NCBI RefSeq assembly: GCF_000003605.2
Contig: NW_003132867.1
Span: 1,387-28,411, forward strand
Length of the DNA stretch: 27,025 bases
Direction of reading: 5' to 3'
Origin: Saccoglossus kowalevskii
Lineage: Eukaryota > Hemichordata > Enteropneusta > Harrimaniidae
The notes under the pieces: model-generated
Database searches by the model: none
Seen by the model: only the letters and a program-made list of their open reading frames with translations
Told to the model about the DNA's origin: nothing
Part shown: piece after piece, positions 10,695 to 20,489 of the stretch
How the letters are laid out: every line of letters starts with the position of its first letter
Numbering within the stretch: position 1 is the stretch's first letter
Program-made: the position numbers and the translations under genes

Positions 10695-13374
10695 CTAAAA
10701 TCTCTTCTTGACGATGACCTCGTAGTCAGGCGCCCTAAGAACCAGAAAGCTGAATGCGCCATCAAGTGTCGGCAGAGGCTTTCCAGGAACTTTTGAAAAT
10801 GAGAAACGTTGAAAAAGTGTGGCGAAAAGAAGAAATATCTCAGACTTGGCCAGTGATTCCCCCACGCATACTCGACGTCCCATCGAGAATGGAAAGAAGC
10901 TATCTTGTTTTGGTTTCAGTGAGCCATTTTCCGTAAGAAATCTCTCTGAAAGTGAATAGAACCGGTCAATGAAATAGACGTTCATACTTAAATCACGATA
11001 AGATTAACGAACGAACGAACTGTTTCAAACATACCTGGTTTAAACAGTTCAGGGTTCTCCCAGTACTTCTCATCCATGTGAGCAGCCCACACGTTGGTCA
11101 TTAGCCAGGTACCCTTTGGAATATTATAACCATCTATAAGCGTAAATATGAGAATGGAATTATGATATCGACTACTTTCTCTACAGTGAAATCAATAGAA
11201 GGTTCGACAGCATCCTGCGTAACGAGGGTCACGCACCATCCTGCGGTTTTGCCTGTGAGAATGGTTCGATGGAAGTCTTTTTCGCAAATGGCCGCCGAGA
11301 TCTCGTTGATAACGAGAGAGATACCATACTTGTTTTTGTCTCTCAAAGAGTGTTTCAGTCTCTCGTTAGCACCCACTGTCCATATGATCTGTGTAAACAC
11401 GGTATTTGGAACAGTAAACGCGATGATAGAGTAGGATGAAGCAGTATTGGAGCGGGGTAGATCTTGTGGCGCTCTCGCGGTCAGCGAGAACATGACGGAC
11501 ATTTTTCTTAATGTTAATTGAATTCTATTGTAGTACCATGAACCCTTACCAATAGAAGAATCGACCATTGCTTTGTGAGGTACAGCCAATGGCTCAACTG
11601 CTCGTATTCTCATGATCTCGTGAATTACTGCATCGCAATATGGCATATGAGGTCGGTCTGATATCAGTGGCAAACGTTCCTGTCCAACAACATCGTCAAT
11701 CTCACGAGCAACTTTGACTTGTACATCCGGGTAACAGACCAAGTATATCATAGAATAATCTAGTGTATGTGCAGTGGTATCAATGCCGGCTGTAAAGAAC
11801 AGAAAGTTATTCTTTTAGTATTCGTATTAGTCAATGAAATAGAACAAATATGTCTATAAAGCAATCAGTCGTTCACATTGTTCTATTCTTCAATCAAACA
11901 ATGCATAAATGTGAAAGGATTTTTTTTATATTTGCGATAAAACGTTTGCTAAAATAATATATCAAAATTATGTTTTCTAATTTTCAAAAGTCATATCCAA
12001 TGACAATATTGACAGTGTTTTTATTAAATTGAAATAAATTCATGACAATAACACTGACCTATGAAGACGTCAGCGACAGTTTGAACTATACGAGCGTCTG
12101 TGAGATCGTAAGATCCGGTCGTATAATTTTGAGCATAAATAAGATGATCAAACAAATCATCTAAGTTGTCTGTAAACAAAATAGCGTAAATTTATTATGA
12201 ATATCTTGAGAGTGAGGATCATGCGAAAGCGCATGTATTCAAATAAAGAGCACAAATACATACGTTATTTTTTTCCCCACCGTTTTTCTTGTACCATGGC
12301 CTACATGATATGTAATTTAATAACACAATCACAAGATTAAAGAAACATGCCAGTTTAGCAATTTTTCTAACTTATGTAATCAAATTGTTAATTGTTTATA
12401 TAGTTGGGTTAATCAAAATAAGAAACCTTTATTAAATTTCTTTTTGTGCTCTTCAAGTTTCTTATACATAAAAGGCGGGAACGTTCTGGTGACCTTCTTG
12501 AATTCACTGGTAGCTTTAGTTGGAATGTAAGCACTCCAAGGAATGATATCAGCCACAAAACCACTGCCTGCGATCCTTGTCACATCATCCATAAATCTCA
12601 TGACGTATTTAAACTCTGGGTCATCCAGAGAGTACCTGGGTAATGATGTAATTAGCATATGGTTTAATCTGGGTAGTACTAGGAAACTCTTAAAGATGAA
12701 ATCAATTCTTCGACAACGGAACAATAAAAATACTGGCCACAAACATCTATAACATTTTTACCGTGAACAAGGTTTGAAAAATCCAGCTTTTACTTACTTT
12801 TGGCCATAACTAAATTGAGCAATGATGTTGTTGACCATTAAAAATATCAAAGACCTGGGCTTAACCACTTTGCCATCATTTTCTTCTAAGGCTTGTTGTA
12901 GCGGGGGAAAGGCGTCCTCAGCAACCATGTGTTCAATATGGCTATTTCCCGATAAATAAGCTCTTCAACAAAACAACAATTATAAAAGTGTAATTTATGG
13001 ATNNNNNNNNNNNNNNNNNNNNNNNNNNNNNNNNNNNNNNNNNNNNNNNNNNATGGTTCAGTTTATATTAATATTAATATAATTATACCATACCTTACCC
13101 CGATACTAAACCTAAGCTTCGGAAACATTCCTATGTTCAGTCACGGGATATTCAACTCTAGTTTAATTAAACTTAATGAAAGTGCAATTCTCCATTGTAT
13201 TGCATTGTAATTGAGTTTAATTAAAATCCAATTAAAACGCAACCATATATAGGAACGCGTTTTAATCGAGTTCATATCGCAACTATATTAAAAGTTAATT
13301 CAACTATATTAAAAGTTAATTCAACTATACTAAAAGTTAATCCAATGAAGTCCTCGGAATATATAGCAATACAA

Positions 13375-13462
<88 letters not shown>

Positions 13463-16400
13463 ATTACCTTATAGCACTGTGCACTATTTTCCTTTGCATT
13501 CTACATATGGCTCCATAGTCCTCTAGAACGATGAATTGACTGCCTTCGGATATCATATCTCCTGTAATTAAGATCAATTAGTCTACCACATGTTATAGGC
13601 TAATTGCATGGCATTATATGTAGTCACTTTAACGTGAACCCTTTGGGCGACATATTTTTTTTAATTGTTTTTAAGTAAAAATTTAGCACTACTGTTTATT
13701 CATGAATGTGGACCAATTAAACATAATGTCTTATCAGCTACAGATCTTGCTTAAAGCGTTGATTTTGTTTAGTTTCATTATGTGAAATGTTGACATTGGA
13801 GTCCGTAGTTCTAACTACTAATTCGATTTGCATACGTGCCAGATTATGAAATGTTATCAGAATCATCTGCAGACCAACCAGTCCCAACATTTCTCCCACG
13901 TGACTCACCGAGTACCGCTGAATTATAAATTAAATTGGTTGCATATGCTGGACTGCCTTCCATAATGGGGTCTGTGTTTTAACTTCTAGGCCACTCTTCG
14001 ACCGAACTGAAAGTCAGGTATTGCACAATTAGAAACATAACGTTGTGTATCCATGGGCCGCTGTATTTGCTACCTAAATGGATCGTATTTTTCGCTTGCT
14101 ATCACGCTGTGCTCAACCACATATAAGACGTTTCACTGAGGTTCTCATATCACTTGAATATTCCAGGAAACGCAAATTACCCAGCATCACAGTTCGATAA
14201 TGTACAACATAATACACAGTTCATTTGTCCTACTACAAATATCGACCAGTTGTAATTAACAGACATACCTGTGAATGTGTTTGGTCTACCTGCAAAGTCA
14301 GTTTGGTTAATAACTAAGGCTTCTTTGATCAGTTCATAGTTGTTTAGAACAACAACTTGCTGACTCCCTAACTTGATGGCAAATATATCGCCATATTTCT
14401 TTGCCAACCGTTGGAAGTCATTATGTATGTTTTGTGTTATGGCTGAAATAAAAGAAATGACACAAATATTATACGTAACTATTGGATTATATGCAATATC
14501 ATGATAATACCGGATAATTTATTAATTATATCTTGTTGTATATTTATTTGAATACTATGCCATTTCACTAATAATAAACAGAAAAAGCTCGAAATATTTA
14601 AAAAAAAATTGTTGATAACAATCTCGGATATATCCTATATATATATATATTTCAATAGAATCTCAAAAAAACATGACTTGAAATGTAATGTTAATGTACA
14701 TATCTACATTAATTTATTTTGTTTTACCATAAGAGCATATTCGCAAGTGGCTGATCACATGAGTCTTGTTTGTTGTTCCTCAAATAGTGTTGTAACATAA
14801 GCCATATAACCTGAACACTATTGCGAAAACATTGAATTTATCGCCACAAGTCATACTGCAAAAAGCTGATTTGAACTTCAAATTAAGGATAGCCAGTTAT
14901 TCATAACTCTAAAGATTTATTGTAAATCGCCATCAAACATCTTCAGAAAGGCGATTCTGTGGTCAACAAATCTCCATTTAAACACCGCCTGGATTAACAA
15001 GGTCTGAGCTAATTACCTAGCTTGATTATGTTTCTTCTGGAGAGGTTTGAGTCAACAGCCGTCAAGAATGTTCAAAGTTTTGTCAACAACGCAAATTTGT
15101 CAACCCATTTTTCAACTATTGGCAACTTCTGCTGTTGACAGACTTCAACATTTTTTTGGCACGGGGGTATATAATACCTACTCTGATAAAAGGAAATCCG
15201 CCAATGTAATTAATACATTTTTGTAACATATTATGTATGTCACTGCATTGGCAGTACCACATTAATGTTACATTAATGGATGTGATGCAAGTAAACTTTC
15301 TTTGCACTACTGATTAAAAAAATACCTAATTATGAGTGTACACTGTCTAATAATCGGACATATAGCCCTGACTGAATTGTATTAGAATGAAAATACATGC
15401 AGTAAAATCAGTTAGTCATGCTACGACTAAGATATTGTTCAACATTTCTCTGGAGAGATCACTAGTGTAGCTGTTATTCTAGATGTTTCTGCAGGGACAT
15501 GCCTTTGTCCGAACATTTTAATTCTGATTTAAAAGGTATTGATTCTGATTTTGTTTCCCTATGATAGCATCCAAATAGATATCAAATTGATAGTATCAAT
15601 TTGATATCTATTTGGGATTCTATTGTCAATAATACCTGACTAAATTGACTGTTTCGTAACTGCTTAAGGTCTAGAGAACAGCTTATACTGATAGGTAGAC
15701 ATTAAATTGCTTTATTTAATAATACTGGAAGAGAGAAAAAAAGCGTGAGGAGATGGATGAGAGAGAAGCCAAATGTGAGGCTGAACGTGAGGCTGATAGG
15801 TTGAAAAATGAACATGAGGAAAGAAACAAAGAACGTGAGGCAATATAGATAGAAAGAGAGGAGAGAGAGGGAACGAGAAAAGAAAGTAAGACAGCATGAA
15901 CTTGAAGTGTTGAGATTACATGAGGATGCTAAGGGTCAAAATAGAGATGTAGAACAGTTGGCTCATTCCATTGTTAGTTCTAAGGGACCAAAGCTACCAT
16001 TGTTCGGTGACACTAGGAACGAGATAGACGCGTTTATTTTATGGTTCGCTGCAACTCAGAAATGGCCACATGAAAGTTGGAGAGATTCTTAATGCATAAA
16101 TGACAGGCAAAGCTTTGTATGTGTTTTCGGCATTGTCTGCAGCACAGTCGATTACTATGTTGTAAAGACAGCTTTGTTGAAGCGTTATGGTATCAATGAA
16201 GAAGGTTATAGAACTAGTAGGGCAGAAGGTGAAGTGAGCATTTCGCAATTTGCAGCTACATTAAGTAGTTATTTTGACCGATGGGTAGAGCTGTCTGAAG
16301 TTGATAGGAGTTTTGAAGGAGCTAAGGACTTAGTGATGAGAGATCAGTTGATGAGTTAGCTGATATGCTGGCATGTGATCGGAATAGAAATAATAATTCA

Positions 16401-19400
16401 CAAGAAGTCAGTGCTACTTGTGTAGTTTATGAAGTCACAGATGCAAGTAGGAATCCATGTTTACAGAGATAAAGTTGAATTGAAATGTGGCCATGAGCTG
16501 CCAATTATTATTATTATTGTTGCCAGCATTGCACCAGCTCATAGTATAGTGAGTATAGTGAGTGGTATGCCTGTTGTTCAAGGCTTTATTGGCAGTACTG
16601 AGGCAGAGGTATTCGTGGTAGCAGGTGTAGTTCGGTTGAAGTATGTAGAGAGTTGGTAGAGGATAGTCAATTGACTGGGGAGAGTCGAACCTGTGTAATG
16701 ATAGATGGGATATGTCAGAAAGCACCAGTAGCTAGACTATATATCGATACTCCCTTTTATGTTGGTGAAGCCGAGGCACTGTGTATGAGGATCCCAGTGT
16801 ATGATTTTACTGTTGGTAATATTAGTCGAGCTCGGAATCCTAATTATGATTGGAAGCTAGGTTTAGCTCATAAGGTAGGGCATGGTGAGGTTAGTTTGCC
16901 CTCAGGAGGTGAACATAGTACTCCTTCGAGTGATTGGTTGTTGTCCTTCGGGTATTGAGACTAGTTTTCACTTAGGTAATGAAGGTTGTACATTTACTAG
17001 TGGTCAGGCTAGTGTCGCCTCTATTGGTGAAGGTTGTTCTCCAGGTGTTATACGAGAATCTTCATTTAGTGGGGGTGATTGTGATTGTGATACGTTGATT
17101 CCAGTTAGCATGATATTTATTGACGTTGTACAGGTGGTACAGACTACGGCTCAGAAGTTAGCCTTGAGAAAGCCATTACATAGACTTATAGTTCCTGAGT
17201 TTAAGGAATTGCATCATAAGGTTGATACTAATGGTAGTAATAAACACGTGGAAACAACAGTCTGTTTCCACGTGTCTGATTAGAGCGTGCTAGGAAGTTA
17301 GTGTGTAGCAATCGGGAAAGGATTTTGATGAACAAGGGGCTGATGTATAGAGAGTCACCTCATAGAATATGCTAGAGGATGTGTGTGTTTTCCCAATTAT
17401 TTGTACCATTGTGTTACTATGACCAAGTATAGCAATAGCAACTTAGTTTAATTGGTATAGGATGCAGGATGTGTTATTAGGTATTGCAGGTCATGTTGTA
17501 TATGCCAGGAGACCACTTCTAAGGGTCGAATTACCAAGGTACTATCAGGCAATATGCCCTTGATAGAAATTCCATTTCAAATGATAGTTATAGATCTGCT
17601 TGGTCCGATCAGTCCAGCGACTGAGAGAGGTCATTTTTTACTGTTGTAGGCTATGCTTCACTATGTTTTATAGAAAATTACTTCCAAGGTGGTTGCTGAT
17701 GCATTAGTCAGTATATATAATAGGGTTGGTGTACCCAAAAAAGTTTTAACTTATTTAGGGAAACAGTTTGTATCTGACATTATGAAAGAAGTGAGTAACT
17801 AGTAACTAGTATTAGTAACTACTCCATATCACCTACCATGTAATGGTTTGGTTTAGCAGTGTAATACTACTTTTAAAATTATGTTAAAACACATGTGTCA
17901 AAAATGGACCAAGGATTGAGATAGGTATCTTGACCCAGTACTGTTTGCCTATATAGAAGCTCCTCAGGAGAGTTTAGGGTTTTCACCGTTCAATCTTACT
18001 TATGGTAGAACAGTAAGGGCCCAATGATGATGAGTTATGGACAAAGGTGGCCACTACACAAGAGATTAAAACTACATACCAATATGTCCTTGATTTGCGA
18101 AATTGTCTTGAAGAGACATGTAAATTGGCTCTAGCTGAGTTAGCTAAGGCAAAGGTTAGATACAAAAAGTATAATGATAGGAAGGCCAAGGATATTCCAA
18201 CCTGGTGACAAAGTGTTGGTGTTACTTTCCACAGACAACAATGAGTTGATGATGCAATGGCAGGGGCAGGGTGGATTACAGAATTGGTGTGAAGGAGAGG
18301 TAACAATTTATCATGCTAACTTGTTGGAAGCATATTATGAAAGGGACAAACTGAATGACTAGAAAGTGGTTACGGGTGTGATGAACTGTGTGTACACTGC
18401 AAAAAGTGACACAATATTGTGTGATAGTGGTGGAATAGAGTCTGTGCCAATTAAGTTTAAGGAAACAATTGTTGAATGTCATGTTGGCTATCAGATGAAT
18501 GTCGGCCAACATGGAGAGATTGATGGAGTTGGGAGAAAAATTTCTGATATTCTCACTCATTGTCCTGGAAAATCTGAAATTGGCGGGCATGATATTAAAT
18601 TGGTAACATCTGAACCAGTTAGGTCCAAACCATATCCTTTACCATTCACTATGACAGATGTAGTGAGGTCAGATTAATTTAGTGATGGGAGTATTTGAAC
18701 CATCAAATTCACCTTAAGCTTCATCCATTGTTTTGGTTAATAAGAAAGAAGGGGTGTTAGGTTTTGCATTAATTTTTGCAAACTAAATCGCATTACAGTG
18801 TTTGATGCAGAACCAATGTCTTCGCCTGAAGACCTATTTTCACGAATGAAAGAAGGTCTATACTTCACCAAAAGGGGGTACTGACAGCTTTTCTAATACC
18901 TTATTTCAGTTTCGGAATGCCTTTCGGGCTTGTGAATGCACCAGCCACTTTTTCTCATATGATGCATATTTTGTTTGTAGGTCTTGAAAGTAAAGTTGAG
19001 AATTTAATTGATGACATTTTGATTTATTCAAAATCATTCGTGGAGTTGCACATATTGAACATATTTTGGCTCGTTTAAATAAGACAAGATTAACCCCAAG
19101 ACCTTCAATTTTTGTTTTGGTTTTACTAGTTTATAGTTTAAACTGCATTATAGCAATTAAAGATAAAGAAAACATAGGTGCCGACTATTTAGGCATGACT
19201 GAGAATGCTTAAAATTACTGTTACACATTTGTTTTCCAATTTAGGGAAATGTAAATTAACTGGCAGTTAATGCTGATATTTGGATTGAAAATGTGGCATG
19301 TTGATGTAGGGACAATGTCAGCAGTTTATTCTATGCTTTTTTCATATATAACCTCAAACCTTTCAAATAGAAGTGTGCATAGAATCATGGGAAGAAACGC

Positions 19401-20489
19401 TGTGCATAGCCATGTTATAACTGTCATAAAGGTGATTGATAGGTCATACTTGTTTACAGCTCTGGAAGAATAGTGGAATCTACCGGGTGTGCTTGTGATT
19501 TACATAACAAAGGGTGTTTACAACTCTGGAAGTATAGTGGAATCTACCAGGTGTGCTTGTGATTTACATGCATGTCATCATGAGACAGCTGCTAACAAGA
19601 CCACATTCTGATTGGAAACCCGGGTGGTGTTCCTGAAACTAGGCCATATAAATAGGCTAGATTGAGGCCAGTTGTGGTCCACCATTTCAATTGAGTACTC
19701 TGTGCGTTGCTGCTGCGATATTTTGAGACAGGTGATATAGGCTTCAATCATAATTCTGTGAGACTTGTATGAACTTCTTTGTGATCTCCTACTGCGGTGT
19801 CCTCCAGAATAACAGCGTTCCTCTGCAAGCAAGACTCCTGTATATCTTCATTGTTGTGTTTCAGAAGCAGTTAATTGTCAACAATTTTCACATCCTGGAA
19901 CTGTGAGTTATCACCAATGCACACTTCCCTAGGCAATCCCCTATTTTAGTAAATTCATGCATTGTATTATTCTGTGTTTTGTTTCTTGTAATTATTTTGA
20001 GGTATTAAAGCCAGGAGCTTTAACTCGATATTTTGGTTTATATGTATTTCATTCCCAGTACTATTGCCTTATTTAACCCATTCTAGATGTGAATGAACCC
20101 CCCAAACCAGTGTGATTTCTGTGGGTGTCCCTCTCAACATCAACAAGTAGGCCTTACACTGTGACAATAAAATCATCATTCCAAATAGTATGGTTACATA
20201 GGCTAGGTGAAAGTTGACTTGATAACAGAAGAGAATTGAACATTAATTCGGGAAGCAAAACAGAACTCTTGTCTCTCTCACTCTCAAGTAGATCTCAGCG
20301 AACATTTACATCTGAGTTCTATTAATACGACTTACACAAAATACTGCCAATGATTGGTAGACCACGTGGTCCAGGAGGCATGCCACGTGGTCGATGTACA
20401 CTCCAGACCATTAAGAAAACCATTAGAAATATAGCAAGAGCTATTGAATTGTGCATCAATCTTGCATATGTTATCACTTCGAGGAACAT
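10695..20489 (-). CDS. Cytochrome P450, CYP clan 2, nine exons, complete
   Basis: A haem-thiolate monooxygenase anchored in the ER membrane; clan 2 enzymes take electrons from NADPH-P450 reductase and hydroxylate steroids, lipids or xenobiotics. Exons in transcript order: 20489-20336, 14442-14269, 13561-13468, 12962-12798, 12635-12427, 12169-12059, 11789-11550, 11133-11035, 10945-10695. Every intron is GT-AG, the phases agree, and the sum is 1497 nt (498 residues plus stop), the normal size for the family. Seen in the protein: hydrophobic anchor (about 16-29, IALAIFLMVFLMVW), PPGP hinge (38-41), helix I AGIDTT (303-308), helix K EIMR (360-363), PERF (about 415-418) and haem loop FSMGRRVCVGE with ligand Cys442. 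Odd: the helix C Trp is Cys129, while Arg133 of WxxxR is kept. The start was chosen as the ATG giving a usual-length anchor; the frame stays open upstream of it. Substrate and subfamily cannot be assigned from sequence alone. Confidence 0.93.
13003..13052. other. Assembly gap (50 N)
   Basis: Exactly 50 N, so the true length is probably unknown. The gap lies within the P450 intron between exon 4 (12798-12962) and exon 3 (13468-13561). These exons join in frame across it (AG|A gives Arg, then Ala-Tyr), so no exon is missing there. Confidence 0.97.
13281..13343. repeat. Three tandem 21-bp units
   Basis: Three head-to-tail copies of a 21-base unit (13281-13301, 13302-13322, 13323-13343). The first two are identical; the third differs at two positions. 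They lie in the same P450 intron, between the assembly gap and the GT repeat. Confidence 0.9.
13379..13461. repeat. (GT)n microsatellite, about 41 units
   Basis: An uninterrupted GT run of about 83 bases inside the P450 intron between exons 3 and 4. It ends only about seven bases from the splice donor of exon 3 on the minus strand (13468), so on the transcript the intron begins almost at once with a CA repeat. Length variation here could affect exon 3 splicing (inference). Confidence 0.97.
14443..15534. other. P450 intron 1, proximal part, no gene seen
   Basis: AT-rich intron sequence on the 3' side of intron 1. It holds a short TA run (14637-14650) and no open frame with coding character. 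No P450 exon was found here; exon 2 is spliced to exon 1 at 20336. Confidence 0.6.
15571..15615. repeat. 45-bp near-perfect palindrome (MITE-like core)
   Basis: Arms 15571-15592 and 15594-15615 are perfectly complementary over 22 bases around one central base. Flanking sequence on both sides starts with GGTATT in inverted order (about 15535 and 15635), suggesting a short foldback element of roughly 100 bp in P450 intron 1, about 100 bp before the gypsy-type relic begins. Confidence 0.85.
15725..16420 (+). pseudogene. gag remnant of the gypsy-type element
   Basis: The 5' part (15730-15900) encodes a Glu/Arg/Lys-rich coiled coil. Then follow LEVLRLHEDAKGQNR, a KLPLFGD segment and, after frame changes, LLKRYGINEEGYR and an ISQFAATLSSYFDRW segment, ending in ELADMLACDRN. 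This is the usual layout of gag in gypsy elements of marine animals. It is broken by at least an in-frame TAG near 15846, TAA at 16090-16092, further shifts up to about 16175, and a lost stretch near 16355. No start codon or convincing CCHC zinc knuckle is visible. It cannot yield an intact Gag. Confidence 0.75.
16560..16860 (+). pseudogene. Aspartic protease remnant
   Basis: After a short spacer, MPVVQGFIGSTEAEV leads, with a frame change, into a segment ending CSSVEVCRELVEDSQ and then a reading frame from 16653 containing ALCMRIPVYDFTVGNI. This matches the retropepsin-like region between gag and pol in gypsy elements. The catalytic Asp-Thr-Gly is not present; the corresponding place reads Gly-Ser-Arg, so the enzyme would be dead. 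Assignment rests on position and overall pattern. Confidence 0.6.
16860..17455 (+). pseudogene. Protease-integrase linker remnant of pol
   Basis: Plus-strand frames here stay open for up to 133 codons (16882-17283), but no catalytic motif is recognisable. The segment ending LALRKPLHRLIVPEFKEL, near 17155-17215, resembles the region that precedes integrase in this element type. It contains a hairpin at 17244-17275. I see no independent gene here. Confidence 0.5.
17244..17275. repeat. Hairpin, 13-bp perfect arms
   Basis: ACACGTGGAAACA (17244-17256) pairs with TGTTTCCACGTGT (17263-17275) across six bases, within the decayed pol region. It is probably a chance or decay product; no function is implied. 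Confidence 0.8.
17455..18360 (+). pseudogene. Integrase remnant (zinc finger, DDE core, C-terminal domain)
   Basis: Recognisable in order: a CRSCCIC zinc-binding half (about 17480), core start VIDLLGPISPATERGH with the first catalytic Asp (about 17590), VPKKVLTYLGKQFVSD (17730-17780), NGLV-stop-QCNTTFK (17840-17880), YLDPVLFAYIEAPQESLGF, then a KLALAELAKAKVRYKKYNDR tail and an MQWQGQ C-terminal segment ending ANLLEAYYERDK near 18350. Of the catalytic triad only the first Asp remains: the second position is Tyr (TAT) and the Glu codon is a TAG stop. It is followed directly by the RT linker rather than an LTR. Confidence 0.85.
18366..19085 (+). pseudogene. Reverse transcriptase remnant downstream of integrase
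   Basis: The frame 18366-18677 holds the pre-RT linker (DILTHCPGKSEIGGHDIKL, then SKPYPLPFTM). It is followed by IVLVNKKEG (about 18728), a TVFDAEPMSSPEDLFSRMKE stretch, MPFGLVNAPATFSHMMHIL (about 18915) and the catalytic IDDILIYS (about 19005). The finger and palm order is that of Ty3/gypsy RT. The segment with the first catalytic Asp (motif A) is shortened and contains a stop near 18877, so RT is inactive although the Asp-Asp pair survives. Its position after integrase is the notable point. Confidence 0.85.
19086..19212 (+). pseudogene. Junction of RT end and RNase H C-terminus
   Basis: RT sequence (LTPRPSIF) runs almost at once into IAIKDKENIGADYLGM and a TAA at 19210-19212. The latter resembles the end of RNase H in gypsy elements, so nearly the whole RNase H domain has been deleted. 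The following bases up to 19304 contain a poor polypurine tract. Confidence 0.55.
19305..20158 (+). repeat. Probable 3' LTR of the gypsy-type element
   Basis: The stretch starts TGTAGGG and ends CCTTACA, imperfect inverted ends with the TG...CA rule. It directly follows the pol remnant. Inside are a 54-bp direct duplication (19452-19505 and 19516-19569) placed as in a U3 enhancer, a TATA box (tataaata, 19647-19654) and a TATTAAA-like poly(A) region near 20002. No matching 5' LTR occurs in the window, so the boundaries are inferred. Confidence 0.6.
19647..19654 (+). promoter_or_regulatory. TATA box of the LTR
   Basis: The motif tataaata lies in the middle of the LTR. It would drive plus-strand transcription, antisense to the host P450 gene, from inside intron 1. 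Confidence 0.5.
20159..20335. other. P450 intron 1, distal part
   Basis: The 177 bases between the end of the LTR and the exon 1 donor. They contain an AATAAA at 20166-20171 just beyond the LTR. The gypsy-type relic was therefore inserted close to the 5' splice site of intron 1. Confidence 0.6.
20336..20489 (-). CDS. P450 exon 1: membrane anchor and PPGP hinge
   Basis: The exon encodes 51 codons plus one base. It starts MFLEVITYAR, continues with a hydrophobic stretch and a basic VHRPR stop-transfer segment, then reads MPPGPRGLPIIGSIL. The donor is T|gtaagt at 20335-20331. Its leftover base T joins CC of exon 2 (14442) to give Ser, so the phase is exact. The exon is only 51 residues and is 5.9 kb from exon 2, so it is easily missed. 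A possible acceptor (tttctatttacag) lies about 35 bases upstream of the ATG, so a 5' UTR intron is possible. A plus-strand reading of the same bases looks Arg-Gly-rich but is only a shadow. Confidence 0.9.

Larger units (their letters stand above)
15725..20158 (+). mobile_element. Decayed Ty3/gypsy-type retrotransposon, order gag-PR-IN-RT, with 3' LTR
   Basis: Fragments of a gypsy-type LTR element follow one another on the plus strand: gag coiled coil and capsid-like part, protease, integrase (zinc finger, core, C-terminal domain), linker, reverse transcriptase, the very end of RNase H, then an LTR. Integrase lies before RT with no LTR between them. That is the order known for Gmr1-like elements, a Ty3/gypsy group with copia-like domain order. 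The 5' LTR and start of gag are missing, most of RNase H is deleted, and every domain has stops or shifts. The element sits in intron 1 of the P450 gene, antisense to it. Confidence 0.85.

Noticed and set aside
11134-11751. A 205-codon minus-strand frame taken as one P450 exon
   Set aside because: Only 11789-11550 is coding; after the donor at 11549-11548 the frame runs on into intron by chance. P450 similarity stops at the splice site.
13003-13052. A P450 exon lost in the assembly gap
   Set aside because: Exons 3 and 4 on either side join in frame at the normal place for the family, so nothing is missing.
14177-14407. An alternative P450 start within exon 2
   Set aside because: The frame starts at Leu of a KKYGDIFAI block, no ATG is there, and an exon 1 with anchor exists.
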